From positions 1-36,372 of the forward strand of contig JAJDUQ010000013.1 of assembly GCA_022826505.1 (NCBI GenBank): 36,372 bases of DNA, given 5' to 3'. This DNA is from Gammaproteobacteria bacterium. GTDB lineage: Bacteria; Pseudomonadota; Gammaproteobacteria; HK1. Positions 1 to 9,500 of this stretch are shown piece by piece. Numbering within the stretch: the stretch's first letter is position 1; the number at the start of each line of letters is the position of its first letter. Made by a program: the position numbers and the translations under genes. Under the pieces are notes generated by a model. The model saw only the letters and a list, made by a program, of their open reading frames with translations, ran no database searches and was not told the origin of the DNA.

Positions 1-258
1 TCCGCCCTCGCCCACCCTCGCATAGACCGTGGGCGCGACTGCGCCCTCCGTCACCGGACCACCCGGCCCCGAGCACCACGTGCCTCGGGACGGCACCGCT
101 CGCATGTGTAAAGATGATTCACCGGATTTTGATCGGTGCCCGCTATACTGGATTCGCGGCGGGAAGCGCGAATCCGCCGGTACATGCACTGCGTCCCGGG
201 TCTCCACAAGAAGCACAAGAACGATGGGACGCACCCGCACCGAAACGGGAGGACCACC
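1..258. other. upstream region of the ABC importer, no gene recognised
   Basis: No convincing coding region is seen here; the short open frames on both strands have no recognisable content. A TATACT hexamer at 144-149 resembles a sigma70 -10 box and would give a leader of roughly 105 nt before the binding-protein gene, but no good -35 lies 16-18 bp upstream, so the promoter is only a guess. A purine-rich GGGAGGA at about 248-254 is the ribosome binding site of the downstream gene. Confidence 0.3.
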
Positions 259-1476
259 ATGAAACGCATTCTTTCCACCCTGTTGACTTCCACGCTGGCG
301 GGATTCCTCTTCACCGCCGGAGCCGTGGCCGAGGAGACGCTCAAGATCGGCTGGATCGGCCCACTGTCGGGCTGGGGTACCTTCGGCGGCACCGCAATCA
401 TGCGTGGAACCGCGCTGGCCATCGATCACATCAACGCCGAGGGCGGCGTCCAAGGGCGAAAGCTCGAGCTGGTGCCCCGCGATTCCGCCGCCAAGCCCGA
501 GCAGGCGATCACCGTCGCGCGGGAGCTCATCGACCGCGAGGAGGTCTACGCCCTCATCGGCAAGTTCGACTCGAGCTCCGCCAAGGCGCTGAACCCGGTG
601 ATTCACGAGGGCGGCGTCCCGATGATGCTGTCGATCGCCGCCGCCACCAAGAACATCGAGTACGAGCGCGATCCCAACTTCATGTTCCGCACCTCCGGCG
701 CCGATCACTTCATCGCCGAGTTCCTCGTGGACTTCGCGATGAAGGAGTACGGGGCGGAGAAGATCGCCATCGGCTTCGAGGACACGGGCTACGGATTCGG
801 CGGCCGCGACGACATCACCAAGGCGCTCGAAGCGAAGGGCATGGAGCCGGTGGCCAAGGTGAAGTTCTCGCGTCCCGACACCGACATGACCGCGCAGGCG
901 CAGATCATCAAGCGCTCGGAGGCCGATGCGGTGATCCTCTACTCCATCGCCAAGGCCGACGCCATGATGATCCGCAGCCTGAACAAGGTCGGGGCCGAGA
1001 CCACCGTCATCTGCGCCTGGGCGGCGAGCTCGCCCGAGCTTCCGAAGTTCGCGGGACCGCTGGGCGAAGGCATCACGGTCATGCAGACCTACAGCTTCCT
1101 CGACGAGAACCTCGACGATCTGGGCAACAGGATGCGCGCCGACTTCATGGCCAAGCATGAAATTCCCGATCCGACCAGGATCCCCTTCCCGGCCTTCACC
1201 GCCCACGCCTACGACGGAATGCTGCTTCTGGGCGCGGCCATGAACAAGGCGGACCTGTCCCTCGACCCCGGCGATCTGGCCTCGGACCGCATGAAGATCC
1301 GGGATGCGCTGGAGAATGGCCTCGGCCCGGTCCAGGGTCTCATCAAGACCTACGACCCGGCCTTCACCAAGGACAACCACGACTCGGTGGGTCCCTCCGA
1401 CTACATCATGACGGTGTGGAACGACGGCAAGCTGGTGCCCTACAAGGGCAAACACGACTGGGGCAAGAAGCACTGA
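259..1476 (+). CDS. branched-chain amino acid/amide ABC transporter periplasmic substrate-binding protein
   Basis: This is a 405-aa periplasmic binding protein of the Leu/Ile/Val-binding (Peripla_BP_6, HAAT) family that would deliver a small amino acid or amide ligand to the LivHMGF transporter encoded just downstream. The ATG at 259 is chosen over upstream in-frame starts because GGGAGGA sits 5-6 nt before it and because the protein then begins with a Sec signal peptide: MKR, a hydrophobic stretch to about residue 20, and a probable cleavage after AVA (about residue 24). The mature protein starts ETLKIGWIGPLSG, the typical first strand and ligand loop of the family, followed by the IDHINAEGGVQGRKLEL segment. 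Length is normal. The ligand cannot be told from sequence alone; nearby amide-hydrolysing genes make amides or amino acids plausible. Confidence 0.93.
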   Translation: MKRILSTLLTSTLAGFLFTAGAVAEETLKIGWIGPLSGWGTFGGTAIMRGTALAIDHINAEGGVQGRKLELVPRDSAAKPEQAITVARELIDREEVYALIGKFDSSSAKALNPVIHEGGVPMMLSIAAATKNIEYERDPNFMFRTSGADHFIAEFLVDFAMKEYGAEKIAIGFEDTGYGFGGRDDITKALEAKGMEPVAKVKFSRPDTDMTAQAQIIKRSEADAVILYSIAKADAMMIRSLNKVGAETTVICAWAASSPELPKFAGPLGEGITVMQTYSFLDENLDDLGNRMRADFMAKHEIPDPTRIPFPAFTAHAYDGMLLLGAAMNKADLSLDPGDLASDRMKIRDALENGLGPVQGLIKTYDPAFTKDNHDSVGPSDYIMTVWNDGKLVPYKGKHDWGKKH

Positions 1477-1553
1477 TCGAGCGCCGCGGCCAGCAAGGCG
1501 TCGCCGCGGACCGCCGAGCGATGAACCGGCCAAGACCGCGAGCAGGGCATCCC

Positions 1554-1627
1554 GGGAGCACGGGTGTCCCGCTCGTGGTGGGCCGTGGGTTCACGGTTGT
1601 TCAAGCGGGGGGGACACCCGCGCTCCC
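1554..1627. repeat. 17-bp inverted repeat in the binding protein-livH gap (REP-like palindrome or attenuator)
   Basis: Arms GGGAGCACGGGTGTCCC (1554-1570) and GGGACACCCGCGCTCCC (1611-1627) are complementary at 16 of 17 positions around a 40-nt loop. The element lies in the 274-nt gap between the binding-protein gene and livH. There is no T-run after the 3' arm, so it is not a classical intrinsic terminator. It could be a REP-like palindrome or an mRNA-stabilising stem that lets the binding-protein message accumulate above the permease message, as in other binding-protein operons. The repeat itself is seen directly; the role is inferred. Confidence 0.6.
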
Positions 1628-1750
1628 CGAGGACCCCGCATCCGGGCCAGGTCTCGGCCGGATGGCAAGTTCAAGTCCGACCACCGAGTCCCGGACCGTC
1701 GGCCGCCGGCCGATGCCGATCCGGCCGGCGGCTCCGTCGTCGAGATCACG

Positions 1751-2620
1751 ATGTTTCAGGCCACGCTGAGCGGTCTCGCGGTCGGCAGCCTGTTCGCGCT
1801 GATCGCGGTCGGCTTCAACCTCACCTTCATCGTCAACCGGACGGTGAACTTCGCCCATGGCCAGTGGGTGGCGGTGGGCTCGTTGCTCGCGTTCACGCTG
1901 CTGGTGGAGTGGCAGATGCCGCTGCTGGTCACCATCATCGGGACCGGCGTGCTGCTCGGCATTCTCGGCGTCGCGCTCGAGCGGGTCGGCATCCGTCCGA
2001 TGCTCGGCCACTCGCTGTCGCTCGGCTTCATCATGAGCACGCTGGCCATCGGCATCATGCTGGAGAACGCGGCGCTGTGGTGGTGGGGGTCGACGGCGCT
2101 GTTCGTCCCGTCGCCCCTCGGCGAGGAGCGCATCGACGTGTTCGGCGCCGGCATCTACCCCCAGGAGGCGGTGATTCCGGCGGTCACCGCGCTCATGCTG
2201 GTGGGGCTTGCGCTCCTGTACCGCTTCACCCGCATGGGCCGCGCTCTCAGGGCGACGGCGGAGAACCCGGAGGCGGCCCGCCTGATGGGTATCGACTCGA
2301 AGCGCATGATCGGCTTCGCCTACGGATTGGCAGGGCTGATGGCCGGCGTCGCCGGGGTCCTCGTGGCGCCGCTCACCGGGGCGCTCGCCGCGGCGGGGGC
2401 AGGCCTGGGGCTCAAGGCGTTCGCCATCGCCATTGTCGGAGGTCTCGACAGCATCACCGGAACGCTGATCGCCGGGCTCCTGCTCGGGGTCGCGGAGCAG
2501 TACATCGCGCTCTACATCTCGCCGGGGCTGCGGGATGTCGGGGTCTTCGCGATCGTCATCGTGATCCTGCTCGTCCGCCCGTTCGGACTGCTCGGCACGC
2601 GCGAAGATGAGAAGGTATAG
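1751..2620 (+). CDS. livH: branched-chain amino acid ABC transporter permease LivH
   Basis: This 289-aa inner-membrane permease forms one half of the transmembrane channel of a HAAT-family importer. It is almost entirely hydrophobic with about eight predicted helices. Family landmarks are visible: the N-terminal GLAVGSLFALIAVGFNLTF segment, VNFAHGQW (the conserved N-F-A-H-G), the cytoplasmic coupling segment TRMGRALRATAENPEAARLMGI at about residues 157-180, and AIVGGLDSITGTLIAGLLLG near the C-terminus. Length is normal for LivH. The ATG at 1751 gives the usual short N-terminus, though the ribosome binding site is weak. It follows the binding-protein gene after 274 nt and precedes livMG by 106 nt in the same direction. 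Confidence 0.94.
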   Translation: MFQATLSGLAVGSLFALIAVGFNLTFIVNRTVNFAHGQWVAVGSLLAFTLLVEWQMPLLVTIIGTGVLLGILGVALERVGIRPMLGHSLSLGFIMSTLAIGIMLENAALWWWGSTALFVPSPLGEERIDVFGAGIYPQEAVIPAVTALMLVGLALLYRFTRMGRALRATAENPEAARLMGIDSKRMIGFAYGLAGLMAGVAGVLVAPLTGALAAAGAGLGLKAFAIAIVGGLDSITGTLIAGLLLGVAEQYIALYISPGLRDVGVFAIVIVILLVRPFGLLGTREDEKV

Positions 2621-2682
2621 GCCGCCCTTGCACTCGCCGGCCTTCGGCGGCGGACGCCGCGCTGCCGGCATCGCCGCGCACT

Positions 2683-2700
2683 CCCCCCGCGTTCGGGGGG
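2683..2700 (+). promoter_or_regulatory. strong GC hairpin upstream of the livM-livG fusion
   Basis: CCCCCCG (2683-2689), a CGTT loop and CGGGGGG (2694-2700) form a perfect 7-bp all-GC stem with a tetraloop, 26 nt before the livMG start codon. No T-run follows, so transcription termination is unlikely to be efficient. A role in messenger processing or in setting livH to livMG expression ratios is possible. The hairpin is seen directly; the function is inferred. Confidence 0.45.
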
Positions 2701-2726
2701 GTTGAAGGCGCGGCCGGGGCAGGAAG

Positions 2727-4502
2727 ATGCGGACCGGCGTGCTTTCCGTGGCGATCTGGGCCGTGGCAATCGCGGCGCTTGCCGTCTTCCCCTGGCTCAC
2801 CAACAACTACTTCATCCACATCGCATCGCTAATCGGCGTATTCACCATCGTCGCGGTGGGGATGAACATTCTCGTCGGGATGACGGGACTGGTGAGCCTC
2901 GGCCACGCCGGCCTGTTCGCCGTCGGCGCCTACACGAGCGCGTTGCTCGGCACCCGCCTCGAGGTCTCGTTCTGGCTGTCGGCCACCGCCGCCATCGTGG
3001 TGACCGGCGCGGTGGGTTCGGTGCTGGCGCTCGCGGCGCTCCGGGCGCGCGGCATCTACCTGGCCATGGTCACCATCGCCTTCGGCATCATCGTCGAGCA
3101 GGTGGCACTCGATCAGGACGAGTTCACGGGCGGATTCATGGGCGTCTCCAGTATCCCCTATCCGGCCATCGGCGACTTCACGTTCTCCGCGCCCTGGCGG
3201 CTCTACCTGATCGCGGCGCTGGCCGGAGGGTGCCTGTGGCTCGCCAGCAACCTGCAACGCTCGCGCTGGGGCCGGGGCCTGCTCGCGGTGCGCGAGAGCT
3301 GGGTGGCGGCGGAGTCGCTCGGAGTCTCGCGCTACCGCATGGAGACGATGGCATTCACCCTGAGCGCGGCACACGCAGGGCTCGGCGGCGCGCTGTTCGC
3401 GGCTCAGAACGCCTACATCGCCCCCAACATCTTCGCCTTCGACCTCTCCATCCTGATGCTGCTGTTCGTCATCCTGGGGGGCCTGGGCACGGTATGGGGG
3501 CCGCTCATCGGAACCGCGGGGCTCCTCGTCATTCCCGAGCTCATCGCCGGCTTCACCCAGGTGCGCCTCGTGATCTACGGGGCGGTCATGCTGGCCTGCC
3601 TCTACTTCATGCCGCAGGGCATTGCCGGCTTCTTCGAGGGTCGCCGCAGGGAGCGGACACGCGACGTGCACCGCCTGCCCGCGCCGGACGTCGAGGGATT
3701 GAAGGCATCGATCGCGGGGCGCCGGATGCCGGACGGCGGCGGAGCGCTCGTGGAAATCGCGGGAGTGGGCAAGGCGTTCGGCGGCCTCGTCGCCCTCGAC
3801 GACCTGACGATGGAGATCAGACCGGGCACCATCCACAGCCTTATCGGCCCCAACGGTGCGGGCAAGACGACGCTGGTCAACGTGCTGTCGGGCTTCTACC
3901 GGCCGGATTCGGGCGAAGCGCGGTTCGCGGGCGAGCGGGTCACGGGCTGGTCGGCACACCGGATGGCGGCGCTGGGGGTCGCGCGCACCTTCCAGGCGAC
4001 CCGGCTCTTCCCCCAGCTCACGGTCCTCGCCAACGTCATGGTCGGCCTGCATCAGCACATGGACTACGGGTTGGCGCCGGCGCTGTTCTCTACGCCCCGC
4101 ACGCGCGCCGGCGAGAGCCGAGCAGAAGCCGAGGCCCTGGCCGCGCTCGAGATCGTCGGATATTCCGGCGACCCGCTCGAGAGCGCCGGCAGTCTCGCCT
4201 TCGGCCATCAGCGCCTGGTGGAGATCGCCCGCGCGCTGGTGACCCGGCCCGCGCTGCTGCTGCTCGACGAGCCCGCGGCGGGTCTGAGCGCGAGCGAGAT
4301 CGAGGCGCTCGATCGGCTGATCGTGCGGATCCGGGAACTGGGGGTGACGGTGCTCCTCATCGAGCATCACATGGATCTCGTGATGGAGATATCCGACCGT
4401 GTGACCGTGCTCGACTACGGACGCAAGATCGCGGAGGGCCGGCCCGATGCCGTGCGGGCCGACCCGAAGGTGGTGGAGGCCTACCTCGGCCATGACGACT
4501 GA
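2727..4502 (+). CDS. fused branched-chain amino acid ABC transporter permease-ATPase (LivM-LivG)
   Basis: A single 591-aa polypeptide joins the second permease (LivM-like, about residues 1-310) to the first ATPase (LivG-like, about residues 335-591). The permease part has about eight hydrophobic helices and the family segment GMNILVGMTGLVSLGHAGLFAVGAY, plus the coupling region around VRESWVAAESLGVSRYRME. The ATPase part carries Walker A GPNGAGKTT, a Q-loop in ARTFQATRLFPQLTV, an ABC signature-like LAFGHQRLVEIARAL (LSYGQ-type, as in LivG) and Walker B LLLLDEPAAGL. LivM-LivG fusions are known in proteobacteria. AGGAAG lies directly before the ATG. Its last 11 nt overlap an ATG that opens the chimeric livF-like remnant, preserving the ATGACGACTGA overlap also seen before the true livF. 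Confidence 0.93.
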   Translation: MRTGVLSVAIWAVAIAALAVFPWLTNNYFIHIASLIGVFTIVAVGMNILVGMTGLVSLGHAGLFAVGAYTSALLGTRLEVSFWLSATAAIVVTGAVGSVLALAALRARGIYLAMVTIAFGIIVEQVALDQDEFTGGFMGVSSIPYPAIGDFTFSAPWRLYLIAALAGGCLWLASNLQRSRWGRGLLAVRESWVAAESLGVSRYRMETMAFTLSAAHAGLGGALFAAQNAYIAPNIFAFDLSILMLLFVILGGLGTVWGPLIGTAGLLVIPELIAGFTQVRLVIYGAVMLACLYFMPQGIAGFFEGRRRERTRDVHRLPAPDVEGLKASIAGRRMPDGGGALVEIAGVGKAFGGLVALDDLTMEIRPGTIHSLIGPNGAGKTTLVNVLSGFYRPDSGEARFAGERVTGWSAHRMAALGVARTFQATRLFPQLTVLANVMVGLHQHMDYGLAPALFSTPRTRAGESRAEAEALAALEIVGYSGDPLESAGSLAFGHQRLVEIARALVTRPALLLLDEPAAGLSASEIEALDRLIVRIRELGVTVLLIEHHMDLVMEISDRVTVLDYGRKIAEGRPDAVRADPKVVEAYLGHDD

Positions 4503-4681
4503 GCTGCCGTCGGTGCGGGAGGTCCACGTCGGATACGGCGCGGTCGTCCGGGCGGTGGAGGGCCGACCCGATGCCGTGCGGGCCGACCACAAGGTGGTGG
4601 AGGCGTATCTGGCTCATGACGACTGAGCTGCTCTCGGTGCGGGATATCCAAGTCGGATACGGCGCGGTCCGGGCGCTCGAA
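4437..4681 (+). repeat. imperfect tandem duplication of the livG-end/livF-start junction
   Basis: Copy 1 is 4437-4560 (124 nt) and copy 2 is 4561-4681 (121 nt). By eye they differ at about 16 positions plus one 3-nt insertion (an extra GTC codon in copy 1), so about 87% identical. Each copy holds the last 22 codons of an ATPase of the LivG type, the overlapping stop/start ATGACGACTGA, and the first 20 or so codons of LivF. The divergence argues against an assembly error and for an old duplication, or for a deletion within a formerly duplicated livG-livF pair. Confidence 0.9.
4492..4626 (+). pseudogene. 44-codon chimeric remnant: LivF N-terminus joined to LivG C-terminus
   Basis: The frame from ATG 4492 to TGA 4624-4626 encodes 44 residues. 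It begins MTTELPSVREVHVGYGAVVR, closely matching the start of the real LivF (MTTELLSVRDIQVGYGAVR), then switches at about residue 23 to EGRPDAVRADHKVVEAYL, matching the end of the LivG domain. It lacks every nucleotide-binding motif and cannot be an ATPase. It overlaps the livMG stop by 11 nt and the true livF start by 11 nt, so ribosomes may read through it to reach livF by coupling. It is either the footprint of a tandem duplication or of a deletion in a paralogous livG-livF array. Confidence 0.8.
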
Positions 4682-5332
4682 GGGGTGTCGATCCACGTCG
4701 ACGAGGGCGAGGTCGTCTCGGTCATCGGCTCCAACGGCGCCGGCAAGACCACGTTGATGAAAACCGTCGCGGGGCTGCTGGCCGCGCGGAGCGGCGTCAT
4801 CACGTTCGAGGACCAGGACATCACGGAGATCGAGGCCCAGGACCTGGTCGGCCGCGGCATCTCGCTCGTGCCCGAGGGGCGTCAGGTGTTCGGCCGGATG
4901 AGCGTGGAGGAGAACCTGATGCTCGGCGCCTACAGCCGCCCGGGCGGCGCGCGCGAGGACGATTTCGCGCACTGCTTCGCGCTCTTTCCCCGACTCGAAG
5001 AGCGCCGGAGCCAGAGGGCCGGGACGCTGTCGGGCGGGGAGCAGCAGATGCTCGCCATCGCCCGCGGTCTGATGTCCCGTCCGAGGCTCCTGCTCATGGA
5101 CGAGCCTTCGCTGGGCCTCGCCCCGCAGCTCGTGAGCCGGACCTTCGAGGTGGTCGAGCGCCTGCGCGCCGCCGGCACCACCATCCTGATGGTGGAGCAG
5201 ATGGCCCGCCAGGCGCTCCGGGTCTCGGACCGTGCCTATGTGCTGGAGCACGGGCGCATCGTCGGCGAGGGGGCATCCGCCGACCTGCTCGACGATCCCA
5301 GAGTGCTCGGCGCCTATCTGGGGTCGAGGTAA
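4616..5332 (+). CDS. livF: branched-chain amino acid ABC transporter ATPase LivF
   Basis: This 238-aa cytoplasmic ATPase pairs with the LivG domain to power the importer. The ATG at 4616 gives the standard LivF start (MTTELLSVRDIQVGYGAVRALEGVS); a longer in-frame start at 4571 would add LivG-tail sequence read in the wrong frame and is rejected. Visible motifs are Walker A GSNGAGKTT, the Q-loop region, RGISLVPEGRQVFGRMSVEENL (the LivF PEGR-F-M-V-ENL segment), signature LSGGEQQMLAIARGL, Walker B LLLMDEPSLGLAP and a switch region in ILMVEQ. Length is normal. It ends 144 nt before the convergent jetD stop. Confidence 0.95.
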   Translation: MTTELLSVRDIQVGYGAVRALEGVSIHVDEGEVVSVIGSNGAGKTTLMKTVAGLLAARSGVITFEDQDITEIEAQDLVGRGISLVPEGRQVFGRMSVEENLMLGAYSRPGGAREDDFAHCFALFPRLEERRSQRAGTLSGGEQQMLAIARGLMSRPRLLLMDEPSLGLAPQLVSRTFEVVERLRAAGTTILMVEQMARQALRVSDRAYVLEHGRIVGEGASADLLDDPRVLGAYLGSR

Positions 5333-5476
5333 GCGCTCATCGGCGCTCGATGGCTCGGGGATTTGCCGCGCATCGATCGTGACAACCGATTCCGTGACGA
5401 CATCGCCGGGCGACAACGAGATCTGCCGGACCGCTGGGGGCCATACCGCAGAACTACCAGTCGCACCGACGGCGGC

Positions 5477-6517
5477 TCAGGCAGCTTCCGGGCTGGCTAT
5501 CGCCGCCTCGTCGCCACGAAGCTGTTCAAGGCCAAAGCTCTCCTGAGGGATACGTAGTTCTTCAGCCCAGAGTTCGCCCAGCGCGTCGGCGATGCCGGCG
5601 GGAAACACTTCACCGAGACGGGTGGCCAAACCGTCCCTGGGCGCCTTTTCCAGCGGGCGTCGACAGCCATGCGCCAACAACCATCCATAGAGGCCGCGAT
5701 GGGGTTGCACCAGGTTCCGTCCCTCTGCCCTCCGGCGATGGTTGACACCAAGCAGTATGTCAATTCCGGGAGGGTCAAGGTCTCCCACATAGAGCGCGCC
5801 ATCGGCGGCGGTGCGAACGATCAGTTCATCGAGATTACCGGCTCCCTGCCTGAACGCATTGCCGCCACCGTAAGCGACCGCGGCGTACAGCACCGCGTCT
5901 CGGTTCCAACGCCGGAAGCTGTCATAGGAATGATAGTTCTCCAGCACGAGTATGGGCCGCCCGGCCGAAGTGCTGTCGGGCGTTTCCCATGGCAGCGGTG
6001 GCGCGACCGGATAGCAGTGGAGATCGTCGAGCGAGATGCGTCCTTCGAACAGGGTCGGTTCACCCCTGCGGATATCGTCGAGCCGCTTCTCGTTCCCGAA
6101 GATTTGCAGCGAGCGCTCCCGCGTCGGCACCGGGGAGAGGATCCTGTCGCGCGCAGACACCAGGAACGCATTGATGGCCTGCAGGTCCGCCCGGCGGACG
6201 GGATGCCGCTCGTCGGCCGCAAACGCAAGGGCCGGCAGCCAGGCGTGCGCCTTCGCGGAGCGTTGGGAGCGCACCACGTTGCGGAGGCTCGCGGTTCGAG
6301 GAAGGGCGGGGGAGCCGGATCTGTCCCACCCCCGACCTGGTGCCGGGAGGTCGGCCAACTCGTCGCGCTCCAGCCTGCGCAGCGCGTCGAGGAGACGCCG
6401 GCGAAGATCCGGCGCATCGAGGGCGTCCGGGTAGGCGCGAAGATATGCGTCGCGGAGCTCGGACAAGCGAATGCGCCGCTTGCCGAGGGCGCGGAGCGCT
6501 CCCTCGAAGGTAGGCAT
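5477..6517 (-). CDS. jetD: Wadjet subunit JetD (DUF3322/DUF2220, Toprim-type nuclease)
   Basis: This 346-aa protein is the effector nuclease of a Wadjet (JetABCD/MksBEFG) system; in characterised systems JetD cuts plasmid DNA that the JetABC SMC motor has recognised. The N-terminal half (about 1-185, DUF3322-like) contains SLQIFGNEKRLDDIRRG at 136-152, a typical JetD segment, then LFEGRISLDDLHCYPV. The C-terminal half (DUF2220) has the Toprim-like acidic residues: E193 in VLENYHSYDSF and D246/D248 in YVGDLDPPGIDI. These match the metal-binding Glu and DxD of the family, so it looks catalytically intact. It is slightly shorter than many JetD proteins. The start codon lies 1 nt after the jetC stop, so translation is probably coupled. 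It is last in the operon and converges on livF. Confidence 0.9.
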   Translation of the reverse strand: MPTFEGALRALGKRRIRLSELRDAYLRAYPDALDAPDLRRRLLDALRRLERDELADLPAPGRGWDRSGSPALPRTASLRNVVRSQRSAKAHAWLPALAFAADERHPVRRADLQAINAFLVSARDRILSPVPTRERSLQIFGNEKRLDDIRRGEPTLFEGRISLDDLHCYPVAPPLPWETPDSTSAGRPILVLENYHSYDSFRRWNRDAVLYAAVAYGGGNAFRQGAGNLDELIVRTAADGALYVGDLDPPGIDILLGVNHRRRAEGRNLVQPHRGLYGWLLAHGCRRPLEKAPRDGLATRLGEVFPAGIADALGELWAEELRIPQESFGLEQLRGDEAAIASPEAA

Positions 6518-6518
6518 C

Positions 6519-9500
6519 CTAGTCGGCAGCGGCCGCGGTAGCCCCGGCCGCCGACGCTTCGCCGCCCGTGTTCCTGTCTATGTGCGCGTGCATCGCTTCG
6601 ATCTCCACATGGATGCGGCGCGTGGCGCTGGATTGTCTGTTGCGGCGCAGCCTCACGATGTTCTCGAACGCGGCGAGCGCGCTCGTGTCCTGAACGCCGG
6701 TCGCGTAGAAGAGCTGGATTCCCATCGCGTCCGCGAGTCCGATCTGCGTCTTCAACAGCAGCGCCTTGTTGGCCTTGCCCAGAGGGTTGTCCAGGATGAG
6801 CACGCCGGCTTCTCCCGTGCCTTCGTGCATCGCGTCCGCACGCAGCCTCGCGATCACGAGGTAGATCATCATCGCGGCGGTAAGGAGCTCTCCGCCGGAA
6901 ACGGTCACGCGCTCGATCGGCATGTGCTCGGTGTCTCCCTCGCCTTTCGGCTTGAGGAGCCGGATGTCGAGCTTGCTCCTTCCCAGCGCCGCCGTCATGC
7001 GTTCCACCATCTCCGCGGCGATGTCCTGGCCCCTTTCCGGTACCCGGTCGTCCTCCACCAGATCGGTGATGTAGCTGCGCAGAATCTCCCTGCGGTTCGC
7101 GGCTGCGATTCGGGAGAGGTCGGCGCCGATGCGGAACACCGGCTGGCCGCCGAATCGCGGCACGTGGTCGGGAATCCGTCCGTCACGGACCATGCGCCGC
7201 ACGATGTGCAGGGCTGCACGCAAGAGATGGTCCAACTCATCGATGCACGCCTGGAGATCGTCGTCGAGTCGTGACAGATCGTGCTCGATGCTCTTCAGGC
7301 GATCGTCGATCAGCCCCGCCGTTCCGGGTGCGTGGGCCGCGGCGGCCAGAGGATCGTTCGAGCTCAGGTGCGCTGCAACTTCGCGCTCACCTTCGAGACG
7401 GCTGAAGGTGGGAGAGTTCATGAATCTGCGGATCTCGTCGTAGCTCTTGTAGACGCGCTTTTCCGCTTCGCTCGACGCGGTGCGCGCTTGGCCGAGACCG
7501 AAGACGGTGTCGCTGACGAGGGCCGCTACCTCTTGGTGACGTGGGAGCTCGATTCGTTTCGGTGAGACGGACTCGCCGTGCAGCACACCATCCAGCGTAG
7601 TGGCCCAGTTCATGTACTCCGTCGCGGTGCGTTCGTTGCGTGTCACTTCCCGGCGCGTCCGCTCCGCCGCCTCTGCCTCTCGTGCGCCGAGAGCGCGTTG
7701 CCGGATGATGGTCTCCTCTGCCTGCGCCGCAACACCGGCAAGGTCCTCGGGTTCGCGGTTACGGAGATCGATCACGGCATCCGGCTCGATCTCCGCCGCG
7801 CACCTCTTCGTCTCTGATTGGTACTCCTTCTCCGCACCGTCCGCGGCGGCGCGAGCGGCCGACGCATTCGCCCGTACGGTTTCGAGGTCCGCGTCAGCGG
7901 TGGCGGCAGCTTCCCGGACGCCGTCACGTACCGCTTCGGCTTCGACCTCCGTGCGATCGAGGTCACCGAACGCCTGTTCGAAATCGTCTTCCTTCGTGTC
8001 CAGGGCCTGTTGAATCTCCTGTTGCCGACCGCGCAGATAGTCGACCCGCTTCTGCTCCAGGTTCTTCAGCGTCTCCAGGTGCAGCTTGTAGTTGCGGCGC
8101 AAGGCGTCGAGATTTTCGGAAACCTGTCCGCCCGGTGCCGTGTACTCGACCTCGCCGGCCTCGCGTTCCAACCCTGCGGCCCGGCGCGCGGCGTCCTCTG
8201 CATCGCTTTCGCATTTGCGGGCCTTGTCGGCCAGTGCGTCCCGCTTCGTCTGCCAGTCCCTTGCGCCCGCCTCGGCGGCCTGCGCCGCCTGTTCGTGGCG
8301 AAGACGCTCCAATTGCCAATTCCCCACGCGCGACTCCCACCGCGCGTGGTGTTCGCCGGCGCGACGGGCACGGTTGGCGCTCGCGTGGGCCTGATCACCA
8401 CAATGGTTGGCCCGACTACGGCGGTGCCTGGCATCGCACTCGTCGGATTCGATCCGCTTCGACAGAGCGCCGAGCTCCGCGCGGATCTCCTCGTTGCGCG
8501 ACTCCTTCTCCTCCATGGACTGCCGCACCGCATCGAGCCGACCATCACCGAACTGATCGCGCCAAGCGCCCAAGCTACGAAGCGTGGAATCCAGCCTTTC
8601 CAATCGCCTCCGTGCTGCGTCGATCGACTCCTCGATTCGGGCGAGATCGTCCTCGATTCGCCGTCGCAACTCCTGTGCGGCCTCGCGGTCGTAGGCGGCC
8701 GGCTCGTCAACCGGCAGGACGAACCGATCTCCCGGTATCTCTCCGGGTACATCACCGGCAATCGCGACGGTCACCGCCCGGCTCAGGGGCGGAGCGGACT
8801 GAAGTAGCCGGCGCGCCTCGTCCAGCGCCTTCCGATTTGGGACGGCAACGCCGGCGAAGCGGGCCGGGTCGAGCTCGGCGAATCGGCGCACCTCGTCGGG
8901 CGACCGCACGATCTCGCAAAGGTAGCCAGCATAGGATTGGGCGTCCGGGATGCCGGAGGTACGGAGGCGTTCGGCGACGGCGCGTACGTTCTTGTCGATC
9001 GAGGCGAGTCCGGTGGCTTCGAGAGACTCGCGATCGGCTTCGAGCAGCTCTTGGCGCCGCTCGTTGTCGCGTAGCGCAGCGGCACCCTTGTCCCTCGCGT
9101 CCGCAAGCACCCGATCGACCAAGTTCGATTCGGGATCGATCTCGCTCTCCCCGGTCAGCTCGAGGATGGTCGAATCATGGGCCAAGGAGCGACGTTTCTC
9201 GTCTCCTTCCCGAAGGGTCTCCTGCAAGGATTCGATCTCGCTCGCAATACCGGATCCCTCGGCCTTGAGATCGCCTTGGCGATCCCGGTGCGCCCTGGTT
9301 GCCTCGTCCTTCTCATCGGCTTGGCGGCGTAGATCGAGCGCCTCGTCTCTGGCCCCCCGTTCGATGTCCGCATGACGGTGCGATGCCGCCTCGGCGCTCT
9401 CTCCGGATTCGAGGACCCCGTCTTCCTTCAGCCGCGCACGGAAATCGCGCGCGTGGCCGAAGTTCACTTCGATACCGGTAATCTTCCGCCGCTCGACCTG

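Noticed and set aside
1669..1681. GTTCAAGTCCGAC resembling a tRNA T-loop
   Set aside because: No acceptor stem, anticodon arm or D-arm can be built around it. A similar GGTTCGAGTC near 27948 was rejected for the same reason.
2829..4592. 587-codon open frame on the minus strand across the livMG gene
   Set aside because: It is antisense to a clear permease-ATPase; its product is His/Arg/Asp-rich with no domain and arises from high-GC codon bias.
4437..4681. Assembly artefact as explanation for the livG/livF junction repeat
   Set aside because: The two copies differ at about 16 positions and by a codon-length indel, which a duplication error in assembly would not produce.
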